This document shows positions 1 through 8,346 of a DNA stretch of 64,000 nucleotides, in pieces. The position numbers and the translations under genes were made by a program. The stretch lies in assembly GCA_963722415.1 (NCBI GenBank), contig CAVRNI010000039.1, positions 124,001 to 188,000 of the forward strand, given 5' to 3'. The notes beneath the pieces were generated by a model. That model saw only the letters and a list, made by a program, of their open reading frames with translations. It did not search any database and was not told the origin of the DNA. Numbering within the stretch: the stretch's first letter is position 1; the number at the start of each line of letters is the position of its first letter. Source of the DNA: JALOLG01 sp963722415 (GTDB lineage: Bacteria > Actinomycetota > Acidimicrobiia > Acidimicrobiales > Ilumatobacteraceae).

Positions 1-54
1 CACGAGCGACTCCCGCACCGACCGGTCGTCCTCCGCCAGCAACACGTTCATCAT
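1..54 (-). CDS. Response regulator receiver domain, N-terminal fragment
   Basis: Only the first 18 codons lie in the window. They read LLAEDDRSVRESLV after the start, which is the classic first beta strand and acidic pair (Asp-Asp) of a CheY-like receiver domain, so the product is almost certainly a two-component response regulator. Two start codons are possible, ATG at 54 or at 51. The output domain lies outside the window and cannot be judged. Confidence 0.75.
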   Translation of the reverse strand, partial: MMNVLLAEDDRSVRESLV

Positions 55-115
55 CCGAGTACACCAGAACCGGGTAAGTGTCCGGTGTGAAGCCGAACCC
101 ACCGCGAAACCATGG

Positions 116-162
116 TTTGTGTCACCGACATCGGCGCCGATCGCCGGTTGCGGTGACACAAA
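116..162. repeat. Palindromic repeat, family A, copy 1
   Basis: A 47-bp element with perfect 12-base arms (TTTGTGTCACCG and its complement) around an imperfectly paired centre. It starts 7 bp past the stop of the phospho-sugar mutase gene and lies upstream of the response regulator. An almost identical 47-bp element lies at 62041-62087 in the other orientation. It could act as a terminator hairpin or be a REP-like dispersed element. Confidence 0.85.
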
Positions 163-168
163 CAGGGG

Positions 169-1762
169 TCACGTGAGCAATGCAGCGAGGGCGGCGACGT
201 ACGGCGCCGGATCCTCGCCGACGGCTTCGCCGTAGAGCTTCACCTTCGGCTCGGTACCACTCGGGCGGATCTGCACCCTGACACCGCCGTCGAGCACCAG
301 CCGGAGCAGGTTGGCCTCGGGGAACGTCGAGACCTCCACCACCCGCCGGCCGGCGATCTCGGCTGGTGGCGACGCCCGCAACACCTCGACCTGCGCCGCC
401 GCGACCGCGGGTTCCATCCGCACCGACTGCTCGGCCATCACGTGGCGGCCGTATCGCTCGGCGATCGCGTCGAGGCGGTCCTGGAGCGTCACACCATCGG
501 CGGCCGCCGTCGCCGCCACCTCGGCGAACATGATCGCCGCGGTGATGCCGTCCTTGTCGAGTGGTTGATGCGTCACGAGGTAGCCGAGTGCCTGCTCGTA
601 TCCGAACACGAAGCGCCGATCGGGGTGATCGAGCACGGTGCGACCGATCCACTTGAACCCGGTGAACGTCTCGGCGTAGTGCACGCCGTGCTCCGCCGCC
701 ATGCGACCCAGCAGCGACGACGACACCAGCGTCGTGACCACGAAGCGGTCGTCGCCGGACGTGTGGCCGAGGATGTGCTCGGCCAGCAGCCAACCGAGCT
801 CGTCGCCACCGAGGCGCCGCCACGAACCGTCCGGCTGCGGGATCGCGGCGCCGAGACGATCGGCGTCGGGATCGTTGGCGATCGCCGCCAACGCGTCGGA
901 CTCGGCCGCGACCGCCAGCAGGAGGTCCATCGCCCCGGGCTCTTCGGGGTTGGGGAACGACACCGTCGGGAACGTGCCGTCGGGCTCGAACTGCTCGGAG
1001 ACCAACTTCGGCGCCGGGAGGCCAGCCGCCTCGAACGCGCGCACGAGGACGGCACCGCCCACGCCGTGCATCGCGGTGTACGCCACCGTCACGCCTGGCA
1101 CCTCCGGACGGAGGCGGACCTTGGGGGCGGCGGCGATGTAGGCATCGATCAACTCGGAACCGACCGACTCGATCAGCGGATGATCCCGCGGCGCGAGGTC
1201 GACGGCAGTTGGATCGACCTCGTCGATCCGGGCCGCGATACCGGCGTCGCGCGGCGGCACGATCTGCGCACCGTCGTCGAGATACACCTTGTAGCCGTTG
1301 TCGGCGGGCGGGTTGTGGGAGGCGGTGACGACGACGCCGGCGGACGGCGTCGACCTCGGTGATCGACCACGCCAGCACGGGGGTCGGGACGAACTGATCG
1401 AACAGCATCGCCCGGATTCCGTACGCGGCCATCACGCACGCGGTGTCGAGCGCGAACAGATCGCTCTTGCGGCGGGCGTCGTAGCCGATGATCACACCCC
1501 GCTCGCGAGCGCGCGGGTCGACGTCGAGCAGGTACTTCGCAAGACCTGCCGCCGCCTGCCGCACGACGAGCCGGTTCATCCGCTGCGGACCGGCGCCGAC
1601 GGCGGCGCGCAAACCGGCGGTGCCGAACTGCAGCCGGCCGTCGAAGCGCCGATCGAGCTCGTCGACCGGTCCGGCGATCAGCGCCTCCAACTCGGCGCGG
1701 ATGTCCTCGTCGGGTTCGGCGGCCAGCCAGCGTTCCGCCTCGGCGCGGGCGCTGTCGATCAT
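169..1762 (-). CDS. Phospho-sugar mutase (phosphoglucomutase/phosphomannomutase), frameshifted
   Basis: Interconverts hexose 1- and 6-phosphates. The N-terminal part (from ATG at 1762, residues starting MIDSARAEAERW, with a FGTAGLRA motif) and the C-terminal part are in different frames. The switch is near 1345, just before the active-site phosphoserine loop TASHNP, and removing one base there restores a protein of about 530 residues, the usual length for the family. The C-terminal phosphate-binding signature (RPSGTEPK) is present. The start overlaps the stop of the upstream PfkB kinase gene by ATGA, so the two are translationally coupled. The break is more likely a sequence indel than true decay because both halves are well conserved. 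Confidence 0.88.
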
Positions 1763-2772
1763 CTGATCAGCGTACGCAGCTCGACGAGGGGGCGCGGCCC
1801 GACGTGAGAGATCACCTCCGAGGCGGCGATCGAACCGAGCCGGCCGCACTCCTTCAGCTCGCGGCCCTGCGTGTAGCCGTAGAGGAATCCGGCTGCGTAG
1901 AGGTCGCCGGCGCCGGTCGTGTCGATCACCCGCCGCACGGGGTGGGCGGCGACGTGCAGCACGTCGTCGGGGGTGATGATGTAGGAGCCCTTGGCGCCGA
2001 CCGTGATGGCGGCGAGCCCGCAGTCGCGGCGGACGGCGGCGACCGCGTCGTCGAAGTTGTCGGTCTGGTAGAGCGCGAGCAACTCGTCGTCGTTCCCGAA
2101 CAGCAGGTCGACCTCGTCGCACACGAGCGAACCGAAGTCGTCTCGGTGACGGTCGACGCAGAAGGAATCCGACAACGTCAGCGACACGAGCCGGCCGTGA
2201 CGGTGCGCAGCCTGGGCGGCGTGCCGGAAGGCGGCCTTGGCATCGTCGCGGTCGTAGAGGTACCCCTCCATGTACAGCACCTTGCCGGCGGCGACGGTGG
2301 CGATGTCGACATCGGGCACGCTCATCAGGCTCGAGGCGCCGAGAAACGTGTTCATCGTGCGCTGTGCGTCGGGCGTCACGACGATGATGCAGCGGCCGGT
2401 CGGGACGCCCTCGGTCATCGAGCCCGGGCGGAACGCCACACCGACGGCGAGCAGGTCGTGTCCGAACACCCGCCCCAACTCGTCGTCACTGACCTTGCCG
2501 ACGTAGGCCGCACGGCCGCCGAAACTGGCCACGCCACACATCGTGTTGGCGGCCGAGCCACCGCTCATCTCGACGGCCGACCCGAGCGCCCTGTACAGCT
2601 CGACGGCGCGGTCGGTGCCGATCAGCGTCATCGCGCCCTTCAGCAGGTCGTGGGTGCTGAGGAACTCGTCGCCCGCGTGGGCGATGACGTCGACGAGTGC
2701 GTTGCCGATCCCGACGACGTCATACGCCGGCGGCGTCGCCGCGGCGTCGTTCGGGTCGTCGGGCGGCCGCAC
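1759..2772 (-). CDS. PfkB-family carbohydrate/nucleoside kinase
   Basis: ATP-dependent kinase of the ribokinase/adenosine kinase superfamily. Visible signatures are the N-terminal VVGIGNALVDVI strand, a GGSAANT substrate-binding segment and the C-terminal DTTGAGD anion hole with the catalytic Asp. The length of about 337 residues fits the family. The overall sequence resembles the adenosine-kinase-like subgroup, but the substrate cannot be fixed from sequence. I chose GTG at 2772 because homologues begin about a dozen residues before the YDVVGIGN strand; longer upstream starts add a low-complexity Arg/Pro stretch that looks untranslated. It overlaps the phospho-sugar mutase downstream by 4 bp, suggesting a two-gene operon. 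Confidence 0.85.
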   Translation of the reverse strand: MRPPDDPNDAAATPPAYDVVGIGNALVDVIAHAGDEFLSTHDLLKGAMTLIGTDRAVELYRALGSAVEMSGGSAANTMCGVASFGGRAAYVGKVSDDELGRVFGHDLLAVGVAFRPGSMTEGVPTGRCIIVVTPDAQRTMNTFLGASSLMSVPDVDIATVAAGKVLYMEGYLYDRDDAKAAFRHAAQAAHRHGRLVSLTLSDSFCVDRHRDDFGSLVCDEVDLLFGNDDELLALYQTDNFDDAVAAVRRDCGLAAITVGAKGSYIITPDDVLHVAAHPVRRVIDTTGAGDLYAAGFLYGYTQGRELKECGRLGSIAASEVISHVGPRPLVELRTLIR

Positions 2773-2914
2773 GGATGGGCACGTTAACGGTTGTCTCCGC
2801 GCACCGAACGGTTCCCGGTCCCCCGGTGCCGAACGCTGTGATCCAGCGCTCGGTCGAACGTGCGATCGGACCACTCGATCGAACCGGCGGATCCGGCGTG
2901 CGCGACCTCACCGG

Positions 2915-2920
2915 TACGAT
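2915..2920 (+). promoter_or_regulatory. Leaderless -10 box for pepN
   Basis: TACGAT lies 7 bases before the GTG at 2928. With this spacing transcription would begin at or next to the start codon. No Shine-Dalgarno sequence precedes that GTG, which supports the choice of start. Confidence 0.55.
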
Positions 2921-2927
2921 CGGTCCC

Positions 2928-5489
2928 GTGACCGATACGGCCCGCCTCCTCGACCCGTTCCGCCTGCCCCGTCATGCCCGACCGACACGCTACGACGTGA
3001 CCCTCGAGCCCGACCTCGCAGCCGCGGTGTTCAGCGGCCAGGTCGTCATCCACCTGAGCATCGACGACACCGACGACGACACGTTCGCCGACCGTGGTGA
3101 GCTCGTCCTGAACGCGGCCGAGCTCGACATCGACCGGTGCCTCCTCGACGGTGAGCCGGCGGAACATCGCCTCGACGACGACACCGAACGGCTGTTCATC
3201 CGCCCGCCGCGCGACCTGATGCCCGGCGAACACAGCGTCGAGATCACGTTCACCGGTGTGCTCAACGACAAGTTGCGCGGCTTCTATCGCAGCACGTTCC
3301 GTGACGCCGACGGTGACGAGCAGGTCATCGCGACGACCCAGATGCAAGCCACCGATTGCCGGCGAGCGTTCCCCTGCTGGGACGAACCCGATTTCAAGGC
3401 GGTGTTCAGCATCACGCTCGTGATCGAACCCGAGCTGTTGGCGGTCTCGAACGGGCCCGAGATCGAGCGTCGGGCGGTGACGACGCCGGCCGGCGAGAAG
3501 GTGGCGGTCCGTTTCGCCGACACGATGCTCATGTCGACCTACCTCGCCGCGTTCGTCGTCGGTCCGCTCGAGGTCACCGAGCCGGTCGACGTCGGAGGGA
3601 TCCCGCTGCGCGTCGTCCACGTGCCGGGCAAAGGCCACCTCACCGGGTTCGGGCTCGAGGTGGGCGCGTTCTCCCTGCGTTGGTTCCAGGACTACTACGG
3701 CATCCCGTATCCGAGCGACAAGGTCGACCTGCTCGCGCTCCCCGACTTCGCCGCCGGCGCGATGGAGAACCTCGGCTGCATCACGTTCCGCGAGAGCCTG
3801 CTGCTCATCGACCCGGCGACCGCGACTCAGCACGAGCAGGAAGTCGTCGCCGACGTCGTCGCCCACGAGCTCGCCCACATGTGGTTCGGTGATCTCGTCA
3901 CGATGGGCTGGTGGAACGGCATCTGGCTCAACGAGGCGTTCGCGACGTTCATGGAGATCGCCGCCTGCGACGCGTACCGCCCCGATTGGGAGCGCTGGAC
4001 GACGTTCGGGCTCGAGCGCAGCGCCGCCTTCGAGACCGACTCGCTGGCGAGCACCCGCTCGGTCGAATACGAGGTCAGGTCACCGGCCGACTGCGAGGGC
4101 ATGTTCGACGTGCTCACGTACCAGAAGGGCGGCGCGCTGCTGCGCATGCTCGAGCAGTACCTGGGAGCAGAACGGTTCCGCGAGGGCGTCAGCCACTACC
4201 TGCGAACCAACGCCTACTCCAACACCGATACGAGCGACCTGTGGGACGCGATCGAGGTCACGAGTGGCGCGCCGGTGCGGCGCATCATGGACTCGTGGAT
4301 CTGGCAACCCGGCTTCCCGCAGATCACCGCCTCTCTCGACGGCGAGCAACTCGTCGTGCGTCAGTCTCCGTTCACGTTCGATGCCGAGTCCGAGTCAGCC
4401 ACGCTGTGGGCCGTGCCGATCACGGTGCGCAACGCCGACCACGTCGAGACGCTGCTCCTCGATGGGCCCCAGGCGCGCCTCACGCTCGCTGACCCATCGG
4501 CAGCCGTCGTCGTGAACGCAGGAGGGCACGCGTTCTTCCGCGTGTCCTACGACGACGCGTTGCGCGCCCGTCTGACGGGCGACGCGCTCCGCTCGCTCGA
4601 CACGCTCGAGCGCTACAACCTCGTCGACGACGCGTGGAACGCGGTCATCGCCGGCCACCTTCCGGCGACCGACCTGCTGACGTTCCTCGAAGGGTTCGCC
4701 GACGAGCGCGAGTACGCCGTCTGGCAGGCGATCGTCATCAGCCTGCGCGGGTTGGGACGCCTCCTCGACGACGCCGCGTTCCTGCGGTTGCAGCAACGCG
4801 TCGCGCTGCTCGTCCGTCCGGCGCTCGCCGATCTCGGTGAACCAGCGGCGAACGAGAGCGACCTGGTGGGCAAGCTCCGCGGGTTGCTCACCGGCGCGCT
4901 CGCGGTACTCGGCGGCGACGCCGCAACGCAGGCGCGGTGCCGCGAGCTGTACGACCGATCGGAAACCGAACCGGGTTCGGTCGATCCGGAGTTGGTGGCG
5001 GCCGCCACGAGCGTCGTCGCCGCGACCGGCGGCGAGGCCGAATACGAGCGGATGCTCGCCGGGTTCCGTTCGGCGTCGACACCGCAGGATCAGCTCCGCC
5101 ACCTCTATGCGCTGGCCGAGTTCGACAGCGCCGAGCTGATCGACCGGACCTGCGAGTTCGCGCTCGGTGGAGAGGTCAAGACGCAGAACGCGCCGTTCCT
5201 CCTGCGGATGTGCATCGCCAATCGCCGCCACGGGCCGCGCGCCTGGACGTTCGTCCGCAAGAACTGGGCCGACATCAACGCGCGGTTCCCGTCGAACACG
5301 ATCATCCGCATGGTCGACACGGTGAAGACCCTCAACCGTCCGACCGAAGTGGCCGACATCCAGGCCTTCTTCTCCGAGCACCCCGTCGAGCAGGCCGCCA
5401 AGACCCTCGAACAGATCCTCGAGCGCCAACGCATCAACGCCGCGCTGCGCGAGCGCGAACAGGACGCGCTCGCCACCGCACTGGACTGA
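2928..5489 (+). CDS. pepN: Aminopeptidase N (M1 family zinc metallopeptidase)
   Basis: Cytoplasmic zinc aminopeptidase that removes N-terminal residues from peptides. The exopeptidase motif GAMEN is at residues 277-281. The zinc site HELAH is at 313-317, followed by the third ligand Glu336 in NEAF, giving HExxH-x18-E. The C-terminal half is the helical ERAP1-like domain. The length of 853 residues is typical of actinobacterial PepN. The start is GTG at 2928, which follows a TACGAT box by 7 bases; the upstream open frame is longer but unlike the family. It stands alone, divergent from the PfkB kinase gene. Confidence 0.95.
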   Translation: MTDTARLLDPFRLPRHARPTRYDVTLEPDLAAAVFSGQVVIHLSIDDTDDDTFADRGELVLNAAELDIDRCLLDGEPAEHRLDDDTERLFIRPPRDLMPGEHSVEITFTGVLNDKLRGFYRSTFRDADGDEQVIATTQMQATDCRRAFPCWDEPDFKAVFSITLVIEPELLAVSNGPEIERRAVTTPAGEKVAVRFADTMLMSTYLAAFVVGPLEVTEPVDVGGIPLRVVHVPGKGHLTGFGLEVGAFSLRWFQDYYGIPYPSDKVDLLALPDFAAGAMENLGCITFRESLLLIDPATATQHEQEVVADVVAHELAHMWFGDLVTMGWWNGIWLNEAFATFMEIAACDAYRPDWERWTTFGLERSAAFETDSLASTRSVEYEVRSPADCEGMFDVLTYQKGGALLRMLEQYLGAERFREGVSHYLRTNAYSNTDTSDLWDAIEVTSGAPVRRIMDSWIWQPGFPQITASLDGEQLVVRQSPFTFDAESESATLWAVPITVRNADHVETLLLDGPQARLTLADPSAAVVVNAGGHAFFRVSYDDALRARLTGDALRSLDTLERYNLVDDAWNAVIAGHLPATDLLTFLEGFADEREYAVWQAIVISLRGLGRLLDDAAFLRLQQRVALLVRPALADLGEPAANESDLVGKLRGLLTGALAVLGGDAATQARCRELYDRSETEPGSVDPELVAAATSVVAATGGEAEYERMLAGFRSASTPQDQLRHLYALAEFDSAELIDRTCEFALGGEVKTQNAPFLLRMCIANRRHGPRAWTFVRKNWADINARFPSNTIIRMVDTVKTLNRPTEVADIQAFFSEHPVEQAAKTLEQILERQRINAALREREQDALATALD

Positions 5490-5609
5490 CCATCACGGCG
5501 TTCCCCGGCCACGCAGGCCGTTCCTGGGCGCTCCTCGGCTGGCGCCTCGTCGCTCGCATCGCCGACATGGAGGATCAATGACCAATCAGCGCACCCGGCG
5601 TCCAAGTCG

Positions 5610-6548
5610 GTGACGGCGTACTCCACCCGCAGGATCAGGCGTGACGGCGAACTGGTCGCGCTGCTCGAACAGCACGAGCCGAGATCGAGCCAGGCGCTGG
5701 GTGAGCTCCTCGATCGCGGACTCTGGTCACGGCGGTGCCGGGCGTGGATGATCGAGGACGACGAACAGCGACCGGCGGCGGCGGTGATCGCCGTGCGGCC
5801 GACGTTCGACCGCTGGTACGCGATGGTGCTCCTGCTCGACGAGCGCGCCGCAACCGATGCCGCCGCGCTCGTCGATCGCAGCCCGGCGTGGAGTGTGAAC
5901 GGTGCCGCGCCCGACATCGCGCCGCTCATCCCGTTGCTCCAGCGGCGTCGCTTCGTCGATGTGCGACCCTGGGTCGTCACGGCCTACCCGATCGATGTCA
6001 CCGAGGTGCCGGACGACGTCACCCGCCTGGCGACCGGGGCCGACCTCGACGCGCTCGTCGAGCTGTACTCGACGTTCGAGTTCGTCGGCGGACTGACGGC
6101 CTGGCAGCTCCGGACGATGTTGCGTCACCTGCTCGATCGGCACTACGTCATCGTCGTCGAGTGGCCCGGCGACGACGCCAGGTTCGCCGGTGCGGTGGCG
6201 ATCACGACTCGGACGCGTCGCTACGGCGTGCTCGACCTGCTCACGGTCGTGCCGGACCACCGTGGCGCGGGCTGGTCATGGGCTCTCGTCGCCCGCGCGC
6301 AGTCGATCGGCAACGCGCTCGGCATCGCCGGCGTTGCGGCGCTCGCGGGGTCGAACCCGATGGACCTCGATGCCCACGTGCGAGACGACCAGTACGTCGC
6401 GGTCGAACTGGTGCCGAGACGACGGTTCCGCGGCCAACGTCGCCTGCGCGCCCTCTACGGTCGTTGGCAACCACTGCAGCCGAGAGCCCCGGTCTGGTTC
6501 CGCGAACCGGGCGACACATCGACGCACGATCGACCGGGTCGAAACTGA
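5610..6548 (+). CDS. GNAT-like acetyltransferase, uncharacterised
   Basis: A 312-residue protein. Its C-terminal half contains a GNAT-like acetyl-CoA binding segment: LLTVVPDHRGAGWSWALV, with the R/Q-x-x-G-x-G/A signature, then a helix and the NPMDL turn around residues 240-250. The N-terminal half resembles a degenerate second GNAT fold, so it may be a tandem protein. The substrate is unknown. The start is GTG at 5610. It converges with the small peptide gene at 6609-6716, with a hairpin between the two stops. Confidence 0.6.
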   Translation: MTAYSTRRIRRDGELVALLEQHEPRSSQALGELLDRGLWSRRCRAWMIEDDEQRPAAAVIAVRPTFDRWYAMVLLLDERAATDAAALVDRSPAWSVNGAAPDIAPLIPLLQRRRFVDVRPWVVTAYPIDVTEVPDDVTRLATGADLDALVELYSTFEFVGGLTAWQLRTMLRHLLDRHYVIVVEWPGDDARFAGAVAITTRTRRYGVLDLLTVVPDHRGAGWSWALVARAQSIGNALGIAGVAALAGSNPMDLDAHVRDDQYVAVELVPRRRFRGQRRLRALYGRWQPLQPRAPVWFREPGDTSTHDRPGRN

Positions 6549-6561
6549 CCCCGGACGCGGC

Positions 6562-6589
6562 GGAGCGGCGGCCAGAGGACCGCCGCTCC
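6562..6589. terminator. Bidirectional hairpin between convergent genes
   Basis: A perfect 10-bp G/C stem (GGAGCGGCGG pairing with CCGCCGCTCC) with an 8-base loop lies between the stop of the GNAT gene (6548) and the stop of the small peptide gene (6609). No long T-run follows on either side, so it would be an intrinsic-like terminator of the high-GC type. Confidence 0.7.
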
Positions 6590-6608
6590 CAACCGAGTAC
6601 CTGGTGGT

Positions 6609-6716
6609 TCAGCTCATCGAGCCTTGGCCACTACCACTCTGGTTGTTGTTGAGAAACTGCAGAAGCTCGGCTTCCACGCTCTCTCGGGTTTCGACAGCCG
6701 GTCGTTCGTACTGCAT
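6609..6716 (-). CDS. Candidate RiPP precursor peptide (35 aa, YxxP leader)
   Basis: Encodes 35 residues. A Y-x-x-P motif (YERP, residues 3-6) resembles the leader recognition motif of lasso-type precursors bound by PqqD-like proteins. A charged segment (residues 9-17, Glu-rich) follows, then a tail from residue 18 rich in Leu, Asn, Gln, Gly and Ser that ends ...GSMS with a C-terminal serine. There is no cysteine. A strong ribosome site (GGAAGG, 9 bases before ATG) and a TACAAT -10 box precede it, and a 10-bp hairpin follows, so it looks like an independently expressed gene. Its neighbours are a signal-peptidase-like protein, an HPr-kinase homologue, an ABC exporter and a PqqD-like protein, the usual company of a modified peptide. 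The role as precursor is inferred. Confidence 0.7.
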   Translation of the reverse strand: MQYERPAVETRESVEAELLQFLNNNQSGSGQGSMS

Positions 6717-6766
6717 GTCTTGGGTCCTTCCGCCTTGGGATCGATCTCTCGCCTCGCGCTCCACTC

Positions 6767-6772
6767 ATTGTA
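6767..6772 (-). promoter_or_regulatory. -10 box of the candidate precursor gene
   Basis: TACAAT on the minus strand would start transcription near 6760, giving a 5' leader of about 44 bases that carries the GGAAGG ribosome site. No good -35 is seen at the normal distance. A perfect TTGACA lies further upstream at 6816-6821, too far to pair with this box. Confidence 0.45.
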
Positions 6773-6889
6773 GCGAACACCGATCGTGGCGACCTTAGAT
6801 TTGGGCCTCGAAGTGTGTCAATTGGTGCAGGTATCGTCATGCTGCCGCAAGATTCGGTGGTCTTGGTGGGCATCTGACCACGGAGGGTG

Positions 6890-7336
6890 CTATCGGCCCG
6901 ACCGACGCCTCACCCTCCGTGAGATCGCCGAAACTCGCTTGCGGACCGCTGCGAGGTCGAGCCGCGCCCGCCCAGTCAGTCGACGGGGAGCGCCCAGCCG
7001 ACGCCGCCTGCCGGCCACCTCGACCTCGTCGACACGGCCGATCAGTCGATCGACCCCGACCGGCCGATCCGGTGATCGGTTGGCATCGCCCTGCAACCAC
7101 CATCGGTCGCCGACCGAGCCGAGCACCCGGTGGACGATGACGCGTCCGTCGTCGTCGCACATCGCCCACACCTCGCCGCGGCGTGGCCGTGAAGCGGCGA
7201 CGACCCGCACTCGAGCACCGGCGGGGACCGCGCGTCCCATCGAATTGCCGACGGTGTCGATCCACAACGTCCCCGCCTCGGCGCGGCGGCGCAGCAGACG
7301 CGTGACGGTGTCGGGCGAGGTGGTGCCTTCGGACAT
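6890..7336 (-). CDS. Soluble S26B/SipW-type signal-peptidase-like protein
   Basis: A 148-residue protein with the S24/S26 serine peptidase fold. The nucleophile box is GNSM (Ser32). The general base region reads VIVHRVL, with His69 where bacterial LepB has lysine, which matches the Ser/His type found in SipW and archaeal or ER signal peptidases. The downstream QGDAN box (residues 82-86) corresponds to the conserved GDAN motif of that subgroup. Unlike true signal peptidases it has no transmembrane segment, so it is probably cytoplasmic. It sits between the small peptide gene and the divergent kinase-like gene, so a role in cleaving the leader is plausible. The start is ATG at 7336. Confidence 0.72.
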   Translation of the reverse strand: MSEGTTSPDTVTRLLRRRAEAGTLWIDTVGNSMGRAVPAGARVRVVAASRPRRGEVWAMCDDDGRVIVHRVLGSVGDRWWLQGDANRSPDRPVGVDRLIGRVDEVEVAGRRRRLGAPRRLTGRARLDLAAVRKRVSAISRRVRRRSGR

Positions 7337-7351
7337 GTCGGACCGCCTCGC

Positions 7352-7359
7352 AGTATGGT
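7352..7359. promoter_or_regulatory. Overlapping divergent -10 boxes (peptidase / kinase)
   Basis: On the plus strand TATGGT (7354-7359) lies 9 bases before the kinase ATG at 7369. On the minus strand CATACT (7357 to 7352) lies 15 bases before the peptidase ATG at 7336. The two boxes share their central bases in a 32-bp intergenic space. Confidence 0.45.
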
Positions 7360-7368
7360 CGACTCCGC

Positions 7369-8346
7369 ATGCGTCGAGTCGTCCATCTGGCCGGTCGGGA
7401 CATGGAGCTCTCCGCCGACGACGCGTCGCGGTGGGACGCGATCGACGCCCTGTTCGCGGGTTGCGCCGAGTCGGCCGGATCGCCACAGCTCCACTTGGAG
7501 TTCGCTCGACAACCACCTGAGCTCCCCGCCCGTCCTCCCGATCTGTCATACACCGGCATCGATGTGTGGCTCGGCGGCGACGGCGCGGCGTGTCTGAGCG
7601 TTTCCGGCGTCGCCGCGAGACGTCAAGGCGACGACATCTGCGTCGGTGGACCGGCGCCGCGTGCCGGAGCGTCCGATCACGACCCGACCATCGATCTGGC
7701 GACGGCGTTCCGCCGCAGCGTCCAACACGTCTTGGCGGACGCGCTCGCCGAGCATGACCGCCACACGTTGCACGCGGCGTCGATGAGCCACGGCGATCAC
7801 GTGGTCGTCGCCGTGGGGGGCACGGGGGCCGGCAAGTCCACTCTGGCGTACGCCGCGTCGCGACACGAATGGACGGTGCTGAGCGACGACTTGACCTTCG
7901 TCGCCGGCGATGGCGGCGATCAACTCGTGGCATGGGGATTGCCCAAGCCGCTCAACATCCCGAGTGACCTCCTGCGCGATGACGATCACGGCCGAGGCAG
8001 CGCCGTCATCCCCAACGACGAACGCAAGCGCGTCCGGGTGCCCCTCGAACGCTCGCCCACCGTCGATGGCCGACGGGTGAGTGCGGTGCTCCTCATCGAG
8101 CACGCCGCAGGGGCCGGGCAGGTGCAACGGATCGAGCCCGGTCCGTCGTTGATGAAGACGTTGCTCCCTTCGTTCCCGCTGGCGCCCGATCGGCACCGGA
8201 TGCGCGAGTTGTTCCCGATCGCCGCCGCCCTGAGCCGGCTACCTGCCTGGACGCTGCACCACGATGCCGATCCGTCACGACGGCTCGACGTCGCGGGAAC
8301 GCTCCTCGATCAGGTCGTCGAAGCGCTCGACGGCGCGGCTCAGTAG
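7369..8346 (+). CDS. HPr-kinase-like P-loop protein of a peptide-modification cluster
   Basis: A 325-residue protein with a C-terminal HprK-type kinase domain. The Walker A loop GGTGAGKST is at residues 150-158, followed by the LSDD acidic strand near 172, as in HprK and its relatives. It lacks the full HPr kinase/phosphorylase architecture, and no PTS gene is nearby. Relatives in lasso peptide clusters (PadeK type) phosphorylate the C-terminal serine of the precursor, and the small peptide at 6609-6716 ends in serine. It is divergent from the peptidase gene, and its stop overlaps the convergent ABC permease stop by 7 bp. The family assignment is firm; the substrate is inferred. Confidence 0.78.
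   Translation: MRRVVHLAGRDMELSADDASRWDAIDALFAGCAESAGSPQLHLEFARQPPELPARPPDLSYTGIDVWLGGDGAACLSVSGVAARRQGDDICVGGPAPRAGASDHDPTIDLATAFRRSVQHVLADALAEHDRHTLHAASMSHGDHVVVAVGGTGAGKSTLAYAASRHEWTVLSDDLTFVAGDGGDQLVAWGLPKPLNIPSDLLRDDDHGRGSAVIPNDERKRVRVPLERSPTVDGRRVSAVLLIEHAAGAGQVQRIEPGPSLMKTLLPSFPLAPDRHRMRELFPIAAALSRLPAWTLHHDADPSRRLDVAGTLLDQVVEALDGAAQ

Noticed and set aside
122..2122. A 666-codon open frame on the minus strand across the phosphomutase
   Set aside because: Only its middle part (from 1762) is the true N-terminus of the phosphomutase; the rest is Arg-rich out-of-frame sequence, typical of GC-rich shadows.
6816..6821. Perfect TTGACA on the minus strand as -35 of the small peptide gene
   Set aside because: It is 43 bases from the TACAAT box, far beyond the normal 16-18, and no better -10 lies at the right distance.
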